From NCBI GenBank assembly GCA_005281725.1, contig SSBO01000009.1, forward strand, positions 11,587,843 through 11,651,842: a stretch of 64,000 nt of DNA. The letters are read 5' to 3'. Every line of letters starts with the position of its first letter. Within the stretch, counting starts at the first letter, position 1. The notes under the pieces are model-generated. The model saw only the letters and a list, made by a program, of their open reading frames with translations, was not told the DNA's origin and did not search any database. This DNA comes from Wuchereria bancrofti (Eukaryota; Nematoda; Chromadorea; Rhabditida; Onchocercidae). Made by a program: the position numbers and the translations under genes. This document shows positions 1 through 12,486 of this stretch, one piece after another.

Positions 1-2109
1 ACCTATTTAATGTTTGGAACAGCCGGTCACATCACCATCCAAACAATCCTAAACATATGGCACAAAACAAGGAATACAGATATTATTGTCCCCTCTGTAT
101 CTCTCCCGCACTCCGTGCTCCCTTCTGGTGGTGATGAATAGGAAGGAAAGTACATTCCCTGTAAACCATTCACTTGGAAGTATCGTTCTAATTTCGCTCT
201 CAGCTACTTTCATTTTTTTAACTTTTCACTTGTGGCGAAACTTGTTTCCTCCTCTCCATTCCTCTCCTCTCCTCGTTACGTCTCTTCACTAAAATTTTCG
301 TATTTCTCTTTTTCATCCATCTCTTTCCACAGATGAAACTGATGAGCGAAAAAGTTCAAAGACTCTGTTTTTGAACCTGTTCAGTTCATTTAGTCAAACC
401 ATGCTAGAACCGAATGGTATATAGTAGACATGTGGTTATCCTACACTGAAAATGGAAAGAATCGATTTTTATATAAGTATTCTCAAAAAAGTCCAACTAC
501 TCCTCATTACACCCACTTCATTAAACGACAACTTAACCGCGACATGCCTACAACTCGGATGCAATTTCAGCTCTTTCTGCGGGGCCGCAATCAATTGTTT
601 TGTTCGAAATATTGGTAAAGTAGCAGCAGATTTGTATATTAAATGTAATAATTTTGCATGGGAATAAGTTAATTTTCAACCTGTCGTTTCATTTAAATAA
701 AGTTAAGAGTTGGGATGAAAAATGGAAGTGATGAGTCAAAATTGCCATCTATATTTGAATCGGATCTCACTCAGAGATTCATATCATGAAATTTTCTTTT
801 TCTTTTTTGACAAGAGGATAGTTTTTTTTGGAAAAAATTTATGAAATGTCTTGAAATTTCTATAATATATATTTTCCTTCCGATTAGCTTCCTTACCAAT
901 CAAAATGAAATATTTTTCCTTCTTCACTGAATTTGCCCATTGTGCTAATCTACTATATAAACTTATTATTGTTTTCATTTCTATAGTTAGACATCTAAGA
1001 ATAGCTCATTTGTTCTTTAGGAACTATAATTTTTGCCTCTGTACATTCCAAAGAAATGACATTTCAAAAGAGTGTAAATGAAAAAAACGAATTGAAAAGC
1101 AAATTTATTGAGAAACATTTTTTTTTTTTTTGCAAAAAGAAAAAATAATGAAATAATATAAAATTGAGAAGCAAATTAGGCGGAAAGAGTGTTAGCTTGG
1201 GAGCTACATGTATAGCAATAAAATATCTTACTTCGAAGACTCAGAATCATCGCAAAACCAAAATCCTTCCATTCAAACAAACTATTGGAGTGATCATGTT
1301 TACTGAAATAAATGACAACATCGGGTAATTCAAGCTTTCTTGTGAAAAATTGAAACAAAATTTTTCTAGATATTCAGAACTTTTAATAATTAATTTATGC
1401 AAGAAATCCATTTAAAAAATTTCACTTTTTTAAAAAGAAGTAATAAGTTACAAAACATATAGCTGAAATAGGAAGGAGAAGAGAATTAGGAATTGTAAAA
1501 GAGGGTGTTCAAACGTAGTGCAGTTTTTAATGGTACTCAAACATTGTGTTTATGCGAAATTTGATAAGGAAAGAACTAGATTGACAAGCAGCATGATATT
1601 AATAGTAACAGAAAATGACAACAGCTAGAACAGGGCTCACTACTTTTCTCGTCCTTTTTCCTGCTTCCACACCAATTTTCATTCATTCGTTTTAAAATTC
1701 AAGAAGAAACAACATGCACGAAAATCAGTTTACAAATTCAGTTCAGTTGAAAATTTTCACCGCTAATCTCTGCCAAAAATTTCTAGATTCATATGAAGGA
1801 AAACGGCCGTACAGCAGATTGAATAAAGGGAAACACAGATTAACTGTCACAACGATGATAATAAATGATCGGAAGAAAACGATGTATGTAAAAAGTCAAG
1901 CGGTATTGAAGAAGAATAGATCATTCATTTCATTTCATTTCGGTTCATCAGGACGAATGCAGCATGAAGAGCAATATTGAATAGCAGAAGATATACAGAA
2001 AATCGAGTAGAGTTATTCGACGATACGAGAAATGACCCTTATTAGCAACGCAAAGAATTATAACTTGAAAATAATGGATTAACCAAGTGATTAAGGAAGT
2101 TTTGAAATG

Positions 2110-2574
2110 GAATCGACCAATTTGAGGTCACAGTAAGCCCTAGATTTCTTGACTTTTTATCTCGTATCTTCCAGTCACCGTATACTGAAAATTATCGTAT
2201 ACTAAAAGCACTTTGGTCTTTCCCGACAGTCCAACATTCAGTGCTCTTGTTTACAGATCTTTCTTCTTCAATACTTCATCACTTTGTTTTTTAGCGAAAT
2301 AAGCGGTAACCGTTTCTTGATTATTACAGTTTCAAGAAAAAAAACATATAGCAATATTGTTTCGTTTTCTTCCGAAATAGGACGAAAGTGTGACATCAGT
2401 TAGATCAGCAAAATAAATGCAGTTATTGTGTTAGTAATGCATTTCATTATACTTTTACAATTAACAGAAGACAAGTGGACTAATTTGCAACAGTTCAATT
2501 AACTTTGAATGATGAATTCACGGAATCCAAAATTGAATCGACCAATTTGAGATCACAGTAAGCATTAGATTTCC
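2110..2574. repeat. Pair of ~40-bp direct repeats
   Basis: The segments 2110-2149 and 2535-2574 are nearly identical. Both begin GAATCGACCAATTTGAG and continue through ATCACAGTAAG/GTCACAGTAAG and TAGATTTC. They differ at only a few positions and are 425 bases apart in the same orientation. No terminal inverted repeat or coding sequence is visible around either copy. They could be remnants of a small dispersed repeat. Confidence 0.8.
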
Positions 2575-3100
2575 TATATTTTTTATCAAAGCAGCTACAA
2601 AAAATTATGAGGTTTTATAGGTTTTTTAACGTTATACAGAGTCAAAAGAGGTAGTCCTACAAAGAACAAAACTGAATTGGAGTCAGCTGAAAGAGTGGAT
2701 TGGAAGTGTACAACCTGTTGCAAGAAAATTGATGGGAATAAAACTTGGTGCTTTTTCGATATTCTCCTTAATTGGCTTTCCTTCGTTTCACTCTCAGAGA
2801 AACTATTATATACTTAATCACAAGCGTGTCGGTAATAATCATGACAGTGAGTGATAGTGATAACACTGATAACTACTACTTGCTTGCAGTGCTGCTACAG
2901 AAAGTGATAGTAGCCATGGCTGTAACAAGTTATCGTAGTAACCCTAACAGTGAAATTGAAAATAACTAGGGTTATAAACGGACTGCTTTGCACCTTTAAA
3001 TCTATTTTTATTCAATTAATCTATTAAATTCATTTTATTACACTTCTCGTAAAATTAATTGCTATCGCAAATGCACAAGCAGACAAATCATTAAATCACT

Positions 3101-3110
3101 TTTATTTATT
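3101..3110 (-). promoter_or_regulatory. Candidate poly(A) signals, DOK-7-like gene
   Basis: Two overlapping AATAAA hexamers on the minus strand (TTTATTTATT on plus) lie about 375 bases past the DOK-7-like stop codon. They are plausible 3'-end signals, but such hexamers are common in AT-rich DNA. Confidence 0.35.
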
Positions 3111-3483
3111 CAGAAGTAAACCACGAAAGTCAAACATAAAAATTAGCATGAAAAATAGAAAGAGAAAAAAATTGTAGTATTGCTATGTTACATTGTGTTC
3201 AGAATATTAGGATCGTCATTCAGAGAACAAAATCATCAGATATTAGACAAAATCAAGAAATAACGTAGAACAAATAGGCTGGAATTTATATCACGGAATT
3301 CATCAAATCATGGTGATGTTAAAAATCAGTCATTAAAAGAACAAAAAAGAAAAAAAAAATCAATGTTCAAGTTCATAGTTTAAAAGCTTAAAAGAGGTCC
3401 GTTAGCAAAAAACATTCAATTTGATTCGAAATTAAAAAAACACCCAACCCGATCACACTGGAATACAAAAATTTATGAAATCG

Positions 3484-6400
3484 TCAGAAACGGAGATCAG
3501 AATATGACTTCGACATCGGCAATTTCCGCCACAAACGACGGGCAAAAAAACCACTTTTGTTCCATCCTTCATCTGAAAAAAAAGAAAGTTGGATAAATGG
3601 CAAATTCCAATCAACAACAAAATCGCTGATTTTCAATTATAAACAACTTTGCGGCAAGTTTAACTAATAATATATGTAATTTTTTGAAATGAATATAATG
3701 CTTTTAATCAAAACTAACCACTTCGATCTTTGCTTTCTACGTTATTTTGACTGGAAAAGTGTTTATTTTTAATTAAGTTGCCAACGCGTGCACGATCTCT
3801 CATCATTGTTTGTTGGGTCTTGAAAGGAGAAGCAAAAGCAAACATTCATTGGAAGTAACAATGTTTGATAATCATTTCTTTATGATATAAGTAAATGCTA
3901 GAAGTATTCGTAACAATTACTAATAAAAAAAAAAAAAAACAAACAAACAGAGGATGAACTTTCAACAAACGATGCAAAACTTGACTTGTTGCAAAATTAA
4001 TACCTGTGTCGCGCCAAGTGTAGCCACAGGATCGATTTGTACATAAACCGTACGCGAAACTTCGGCTGATTTTTGCGGTAGATTTCTTCTAATTTTGGTT
4101 TCCAAATTACAGTAACTTCCTGAAAGTGAGGCCGCTGCTGTGCACAGTAGTATTGGCTGGGGTTTTTCTGTATTCATCTCCTTTGCAGCTGTTAAAGAAT
4201 TCTGGAAATATCGAATTCCGATGGAAACAAGAACATATATATCTTTAGTTTTTGTAAATCCAAAAAGTTTCTCTGATTAAATATGATTTCCAAGTACTGC
4301 AAGCTTCTAAAGAAAACATCTAAAAACTTGCTCACTACAACTTACACTTTAAAATGCAGTGTTCTGTCCTTCGTTGTACAAACAATTACAAAATCAAAGA
4401 AACAAGCTGTATACTTTTACGACTCATTAAAACGTTACCTTCAAACTTCCAATCCTAGATATCTCCTTCCTTCGCAGTTCCATGTCTGTTCTCACTGAAG
4501 TTGGAGAAAGGCTTTCATTTTTAACAGGCTGTCGATCAGATATCATCGAAAAGCTGGAATTTTGTTCCACAAACTGTTTCTCTGATTTTAAATAGTCGAG
4601 AAATTAAATAAAGAACTGCCAGAACTAATAAATTATATTTGATTCTGTAGAATTCCATTTAGAAATTAAATTCTAAATGTAACACTTTAAACATATTACT
4701 ATGATTCAAAAAAAATCTAACTTCAAAACATTGTAGCATTCATTGGCCGTTGGTACAAGAGTTTTTACTGGAGATTTCCGATCGTAGTTCAGTAAACAAG
4801 ATTCAGTAACGTGAGAAGGGCCAACAGTTGACGCAGTCGATGGTATTTCCATGTTTTCTGACAGTGCTGTCCAGCCTGAACGGCTGAAATGAACCTTCTC
4901 GCTTTTATACTACATAAAAATCAAAACCCGAGCATGAATGAAATCCAGAACAAAACTTTGAGATAATTTTCTTTATGAAACATGATCTAGATTACAAAAA
5001 ATAAACATATTCCATCGTTCAGATGTTTCAGTTGTGACACGCTGTAGATAGATGTAGCATGTAATAATCAAATGAAAAATAAAAAACTTTAGCCAGACCT
5101 AGACGAAGTTGTTGGACTTGCTCTGTCGGTAAATCCCGAATTTCGCCGTTCGGCTTCAAGTAAACGGGCTCGACTCTTTTCCACTGCCGATTCGATACTG
5201 TCAATCACAAGTCCCGTGCATTTGGCATCTTCTAGATTGAAATGATTCGCGGATCGTTCACCGTCATACTTCTAGGAAGTCGATACAGTATGAAAAAAGT
5301 CGATACAGTGTGAAGAAATCGTAATATTCCATTTTTTCATTATTAATTAAATTTTTGATTTACTGCATTTGATTGCTTTTGCAAATCACTGCAAGTTTCT
5401 ATAACAATATTATTAAATTCGTTTTTAAAACTTCAAGGTACCGGAATTGACTTTACCCCCAGAACAATGAATTTAACAAGAAAACGCAAAAGCGAAGATT
5501 ATTACCTACCGAAAATGAACCTGAAATCGAATTTTGCAGACTTTTAGTGAGTATATGACGAGCACGTATAAGGCTAAATTTTCTGGGTGGTAATTTGATT
5601 AGCCCAGGTAATCTATTCATAGACTGCGAAGATAATGATGAGGCAAAACCTAAAAGAATCATGAATCAAGCAGGAGCACATTACTGACAACTTCATATTT
5701 GTACATAGACAATTAATTCATTTATGCAACATCCTAAACTTCCCAACTGTACCCAGAATCGTGAAAAGAATGCAACAACTATCAATTCGGAAACCAATAA
5801 TAAACAGCTTCCTTACTTAATCAAAGGAAATCTTTGCCAAAGTATTTCCAAATCACGCTTTTCTGGATTTTTTCTTTGTTTTTGACCAAAATCCCGAAAA
5901 ATAAACATTGACTACTAACCCTGGGTTGTGAATTCTAGTTCCTGCAAACCATCAGGTATTACTCGTTCAACTTGGTTGGTGTCATCATTGGATGATGATG
6001 CCACTGCCTAAAAATTTCGGAGTTAGTTAACGCTTGATTCTTATCCAAAACAAAATGAACAAAATAAATAAGGATAAGAACTAACCACTGTTTCATGATG
6101 CAACATTGACGGTAATGCTAATTTATCCAGTGATGACGAAAACTGAAATAAAGTTAAATACAAACATAATAAGTATTTTAATAGATTAATTAATTTAATT
6201 GAATAAACTAGTGAGTGGGCAAATAAATAAAACAAATTCTTTATTAATTAAACAGGCCGAATAAATAAATGAATAAATAATAAACAAATAAAATTATGTT
6301 TTAAATTATATAATTTAAGTGAATGAGATTGTGCAAATATATTTAAAAACGCCTAACAATACGACAGAGCTGAAATGTAATAAAATCGTTCTTCTAGCTA

Positions 6401-9400
6401 GTATAATATAAAGCCACGTTACTCACTTACTTTACAAGCATTTAAATCATTAATCGATTTCTTCACACCACCGATAATGCGTTTTGCGCGGTTCCAATTT
6501 CTCTCCCGTGATGAATTTAAATATTTAGATTCCATTCCCAATGACCTTGAACGTTTTGGGAGACGTCTACCAAAACAGAAACAGTTATAAAGCACTGAAT
6601 ACAACTGAATGGAATGTTTAAAAATTTGATTATGATTATAGAATCGAAACTTGGAATTTTTTTGTGGTTTTACTGCAAAAATAGCAATACATTATATCTC
6701 CAAAATTTTAAAATTGTTTCCCAAAACGAAAAAAAAGTGTGTCAAATTTACCAAGGCAAAAGTATGAGTCAGTTAGAAGAGACATGTACTTTAGGAAAGT
6801 TTGAAAGATCACTACCTGACATAGCACCATGGGAATACATTATTAAGAACCGGTAGGGTTAACGTTTCTGTATGGTGTTTGAGGTTATATAACATGGTAG
6901 TGGATCAAAATTTCAGTTGATTTGATTAGAAGAGGCATATGCTTTAGGAAAACCTAAAGGTTTAGGAAGAACTAACCCACATTGTCCCCGAAAGCTGCCA
7001 CACTCGTAAGGTTTGCTCCCAGCAGGTTTTTTTTCTTGCTTCACAAATCGCCCTTTAGTTTCTCTACCGTTAACAGTACACCATTTCCGAGTATGCACAG
7101 ACATTTCTCTCTAAACATTTCCAACTAACATATGGTGTAGGATATTTGTTTTATTACAGATCTCGATATATATAACTTCGGTATGTTTCCGGAATATCTC
7201 TAAAGCAAAAGGCAAAATCTCGCGAAACTGGAACCCGAAGAGTTTTTCTGCTTGCATAATTATAGAAATTACGCCAGAAATTATATAATCACGTTAATTT
7301 GGTCTTTTTTGAGCTTAGTAATTTCAGTAATAATTTCTGTACATATTAACACCTTAGCGTTATACAACACTGCCCACTTTTGTTATGTATTCCAGTTTCA
7401 TCTGGATGATTTTACCGTCCCGCCTAATTCCATCTTTTATAGAGTCATTTGCAATTTAAACAATTCACATATAACTAACCCCTCGGATGACTTCATCATT
7501 CATTGGTCTTGGCCAACTATCTGCACGTGATAAGCATTTACTTGACGTAGTGGTCGTCGAGAATACTGGAATATTGCGATCCTTAGTGGGTGAACTGAGG
7601 AGAACATCGGATGATCTATCCCAGTGGCCGGCAGATAAAACGGAAGGTTCACTCTGCGAGTGCTGGCATTCCTCACCTATATCATTTACATACGGCACAC
7701 AGCACGATACCATCGATGGTGCATTAGCTGAATAAAGCATAACCATTACACATACATATACATACATACACACATACACTTTGAGGAGTAGGATGAATTG
7801 CAACTTTCACCTATGCATCACTATAGCTTTAGCAAAGTCGTTCGACGACCACTGGTGTCACGCAATACGTGATCATGCACACTAAGCCTATCTCATTTTG
7901 TTTTTGCTTAAATGATTCTATCAGACTTTCAGAACATTTTCTATCCTGCTTTAGCCCGATCCAGTCGTTACCATTTCCTGATTATGGTTACATATTCAGC
8001 TAAATGGGATGATTCGTCCAAATAGTAACCGGACTAGTATTGTATTTACAAATCGTTTTGATAACCATAACAAAGCACGTGTACAATATCGATTCAAGTA
8101 ACGATAGAAAGTAATCTAAAAGTATCATAAAGTCTTGGTATAGCTCTCGAATGCAACACGTGAATGCATGATTCTGCAGTGATTGAATATTTGCGTGTAT
8201 CACTTACATAACGGAAGAAATCTGGAATCGGTCAGCACATTGACGTATGAAGCAGACGCAACAGTTGGGGATACTGCAAGCAGAAACAGCGTTTTATTTA
8301 GTTAATCAGTGCAAATTCCACGCGTTTATATCTGATAATCATAAATCTTCCATTAAGCTCTCCGGAAGGATCGCAAGAAATTTTTGAAATTAAAAGTTCA
8401 AAAAAATATCAACATTATTTCACAGCACTTGGAATAGTGTCCAGAACTGAATGTGAAAGAAAAGTACCTGAAGTTTTTGATTTTTGGCTCGAAGTTCGAT
8501 GTACGCTGCTAAAATTGAGGTACACAAGCGGTTAGAAGCAAAATAGTGAGGAATACCATGTTTGGCTAATTACATGTCTCCAAAAACCAAAAAAAGAAAA
8601 AAAATCTCAGCTTCTTGATCTCTCGAAAGTTTTTAAACATTTGTCTTAAATCTATTGACTTTCAAAAAGGATACGAACTTACGAAAGGCCAAAATGATTC
8701 GTTTCAGAGTTTTGAATGTTACACATACTGGAATGTTGGATTACCATTTTTGAAGAATCAGCGAATTTATTCTCATACCACAATCCATCACCTTCTTTCT
8801 GCTTCAAGAACGCGGTGAGTAGCCCCTGAATTAGAAGATTATTAAATGAATGTTATTGTAATTGAAAAGAATATAGCTCCGACGCCAAACGGTACATATT
8901 TTTAAACTGACGTGGTGGTAGGGAAGCAGATCCAAACCATGGATCAGACGTCTCATTCAATTAAATTTGATGTGTGTCCATCACGTTCTGACAGATTGCA
9001 TTCTCGGACTTGCGTCAAATAGTAATACTATCGCATTCCACTGCCGTTTGAGTAACCTAAAAAGTTATGCAAAGTGAAATTCATAAATTCAAACAGAATA
9101 CGAGAACAACTTACAGGTTTATTAGCTAAATTGTAGTGCTTCTCGAGGAGCTGTATTCGTCCACAAACCAGAGAATACATGCCATCATCCAAACCACTTC
9201 TATCATTTGCGAAGAATTGCAACTTATTGTCGTTAAAACAAACCCGAATGATTTCGTTCAGAAACCAGAAACCAATCAGACGTTGTGGATAGCCATCAAC
9301 AAGTGCTATCCGGCCGTCCTAAAAAAAAATTCTAGAAACCATCCTGAAAAAAAAAATAATTCGTCGAAAATGTGAACGAACTATTTCGATTGTACAACTG

Positions 9401-10980
9401 TTTTTTCTCCCTTCCATTCTCTGTTTTCCCTTCTTCTCTATCACCTAGAAACTTAGTATTTTTGCACGGAAAGAACAAACGATTATGAAATTTCAAAAAC
9501 TAACATGGATGTGCAATCGAACTTCGCAATTTAACGAGTCATATGCACGACTTGATTCGGGTGCACCCACCAGTTGTGCATAAAATAGTGAACCTAAAAA
9601 TCCACACACATATTTGTATATATTTATAAAATAATGGAGTTGATTTAGAAAATGTCGAGTAAAGAAATAGACTTCCTGAACCGTCTGACATTACTAAGAA
9701 AATGAATTATCACAGTTTTTGACATAGAACAATGGATCTATCAGTTGTACCAATCTTTTCAGTTAATAAAAGGACAAGCATGAATGATTTACTTCCTATT
9801 CATTCTCAGTCTGATCACATTATCCATCATCTACAAGACTTTTTTTTTCTAATTAAGTAGTTTAGATTCGACATCATTGTGATATGAATATTTTCGGGCT
9901 TATATTACTGCCGAGAATTTTTTGAGATTATCTCAATAGTGCAATACAACTTTCCTTATTATCGTAAAACTTGAAAATATTTTTCATGAAAAATCTCAGT
10001 GTTGGATTCCTTCTTATTTCGATTTTAGTCAGTCAGTTTAAGTTCTGTAAAAGTCAATACCAATTAGTTATGAAATAAATTATTATTGCAGGACCACGTA
10101 ATGGGAACTATTTGATACCGATATGTGGAAAAATTAATTGAAGATGGGAAAATGAACAGACTTTCAGGGTTCAAATGCAAAAAAGGTGCAATATAGAAAT
10201 GTGAGGTAAGATAGCACAGCGATGTAATACGACAATGTAACAGACTTTTTCAAGCAATTGATTATTATCCCACAGTCAGTCCAATACAGAACCGGTAGAC
10301 GTAGTACTTTCTCCGCTTGTGAGTTCTGTAATATATTTTAGCAGCCTTACCCGCTGTCATTCCTCCTATATCATGATGAGGTATTCTAACGGTGGACACT
10401 TGATGTTTTTAATGAACAAAAACTGAACAAATGAGTACAATGACCAATCAACAAATTAGACCAATGGAACAATTATATCAAAATATGATGTCTCATAAAA
10501 GCGAAATAATATCAAAAATTTGCAGAGAGCACTGAGTGAGACAGAGTTAATAAGTATTAACCTTTGAAGCACGTGTGATAAATCCAAGTCTCCCACATTG
10601 TTAGTATTTCAGCTGCTTGAAACGAAACGGTTAAAATATCTGGTTGCGTAATAACACACATTGTATTATTCTGCTTTTTCAACTCAAAACCTGAAAAAGG
10701 AAATTACCGTTAAAAGTAATACCAGGCTTGTTTTCAATTAATGTACCGACCAAATATTTACTGTTCCACTTTTATAGTTATGGTGCAAAATTTCTTTAAA
10801 ATCATAAAGAAAAGAAATGAAAAACTAACCAGTTTCCAGGCCTACAAAGGTACCAAGTGAGATCGCTGATGTTTCGCTATTTTTTAAACGTCGCTTATAA
10901 TTTTTGTAAACATAGAGCACAACGACACTGATGTCATTCGGTTGTGAACATAATAAGTAACACCGTGTCCACTGAATCAT
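3484..10980 (-). CDS. DOK-7-like adaptor (PH + IRS-type PTB)
   Basis: Nineteen minus-strand exons join in phase: 10980-10830, 10690-10562, 9593-9505, 9318-9115, 8825-8725, 8508-8468, 8273-8208, 7727-7480, 7110-6977, 6566-6431, 6142-6086, 6007-5920, 5649-5510, 5271-5099, 4883-4722, 4553-4439, 4201-4004, 3818-3752 and 3572-3484. They encode 795 residues and end in TGA. Residues ~1-93 look like the DOK-7 PH domain (YVYKNYKRRLK, GTFVGLETG, NTMCVITQPDILTVSF, METW-like end WETWIYH). Residues ~95-205 resemble the DOK-7 PTB domain (VDGYPQRLIGFWFLNEIIRV, then LQFFAND, DDGMYSLVCGRIQLLE). The rest is a Ser/Thr-rich tail ending in the basic stretch GFFARRLWRKLPMSKSYSDL. In vertebrates DOK-7 binds and activates MuSK inside muscle at the neuromuscular junction; that role here is inference. 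The PH domain starts late compared with vertebrate DOK-7, so a further 5' exon is possible. The tail exon boundaries rest on phase alone. Confidence 0.75.
6771..6960. repeat. Two diverged ~38-bp repeat copies in an intron
   Basis: The segments 6771-6809 and 6923-6960 share TTAGAAGAG, CAT and CTTTAGGAAA in the same order, about 150 bases apart in one DOK-7-like intron. The similarity is imperfect and the copies are short. They are probably an old local duplication. Confidence 0.4.
7747..7779. repeat. CATA/CACA microsatellite
   Basis: A run of alternating purine-pyrimidine CATA and CACA units sits immediately upstream (minus sense) of the 248-base tail exon of the DOK-7-like gene, inside the intron. 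Confidence 0.8.
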
Positions 10981-12486
10981 TATACATCTTGGAAACAACG
11001 AAAAATGGTTAATGTTACTAAACCACTTATTGTGCTTAGTCCAAGGAAGGGCTTATTTCTAATCAAAATTAATTAACATAGATTAATGAGACTTTAAAAT
11101 GAGAACCGCTTTATTTTTAAAAATCAAACAGCTGGACTCGATACTTCTTCCCGCTTCATTGAACATAACTGATGAACCCTTCATTCTTCACTGCTAATGA
11201 TTTTCCTTTATTCCATCTCGCTGGAAAACAAAGCTAACAATCGTGAGCAGATGTAAGTTACTTAAGACGTAGCAAGTTAGTAATACTGTCAATTTGTTCT
11301 ACACGTAATTTAAAATTTAAAAGCTATTATCTTCTTCTACAGAAAACTAAGCTATTCTGTGGTCTTACGATTACCTCGGAGTGAATCATTTATTTTTGCT
11401 AAGAATTATAAAATCAATCGGTCTTCAGTGAAAACAGTAAGTGATTTATCAGATGCTGAAAGTCGAATTTAGCAAAATAAAATTAGGCAAAATAAAAAAG
11501 TAAAATTTAGGAAACTTGAACAAATGTGGCACGATATTAACAGTTTAGGGAAGGTTCAAATGGGTACAAATATTGGTTGGATAGGTGAGAAGAGATAGTA
11601 TAATGATAAGGAGATGCGCGATGTCATCGAATCAGGAGATGTTAGACGAAGGGAACGGGGACAAATTGAATGATTCGGGGTGGGGGAGGACAAATGATTG
11701 AAAAAGAACATTATTAAGGGTGATGATGGTGGTGACAACAACGTTGCAATAGTGCCTCTAAATAGTAAAAAGAGGAAAACGAAAATCATAAGGTATGTGT
11801 CGTTCAGAAAACAACCAGTTCTTTCTTCCCGACCGATGCAATTGCTGCCTTCACTAATGGTTTACCCTAAACGAGTTAGGTCACATTCATGTTAATGACA
11901 AGCAATACAAACATCTAACTCCAATTACTCCGTAAAAAACCCGTCTAAGGCACAACGGTTTTTCAGAATTCCACATTATGCCACCGGCCCATAAAGTTAG
12001 CTGTATTTGAGTCAAAGAAGGTGCCTACAACAGACTTTCAGAAAAACCACTTCTGATTTTTTTGAAACAACAATTGGGACTTTTAAGGCATTAAAAAAAT
12101 GCTAAGTTAAAAATGCTAAGCCCTCTCTATACAAATCAGCTTCTTCCGAGGGGCGGTTTTTTCAAATCAACTTAACTGTTAAATCAGCCCACTGAAAGTC
12201 CTCAAAGTTTGAGATTTCATAACACACCTTTGCCCGACAATACTGTTTTGTTATACGGTATGACAGAACATAGCCAAAATTTTTATTCCAAAAATACTAA
12301 AATATTCAAATCAGGATAAAATCGTTCGCAGGATATGACTTCATTTCCATCAACTAAAATTTGAAAAAGTGAATAGAGTTGGGTAAAAGGCAGAGGTTAA
12401 AAAAGCAGGAAATTACTGCACAAGTCCTATCACACGTAAATCAGCAAATGGTTATTCATTTACATGAGATTTTTTTTTTTTTCAAA
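10981..12486. other. Spacer between DOK-7-like and RUFY-like genes
   Basis: Both flanking genes run on the minus strand, so this 1.5 kb should hold the RUFY-like 3' UTR and the DOK-7-like promoter or 5' exon. A minus-strand AATAAA lies at 12282-12287, about 200 bases after the RUFY stop. Open frames near 11556-11895 on both strands have no recognisable content. Confidence 0.45.

Larger units (their letters stand above)
1..3483. other. Intergenic region, no gene recognised
   Basis: I see no exon chain with splice sites and a recognisable family here. The longest open stretch, 1714-1980 on the plus strand (88 codons), shows no family resemblance and has no clear splice context. A pyrimidine-rich tract lies near 245-285. 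A dispersed direct repeat (2110-2149 and 2535-2574) and a possible minus-strand poly(A) signal for the DOK-7-like gene near 3101-3110 fall inside it. Confidence 0.5.

Noticed and set aside
1714..1980. 88-codon open frame on the plus strand
   Set aside because: It has no family resemblance, no splice partners and a composition like the flanking noncoding DNA.
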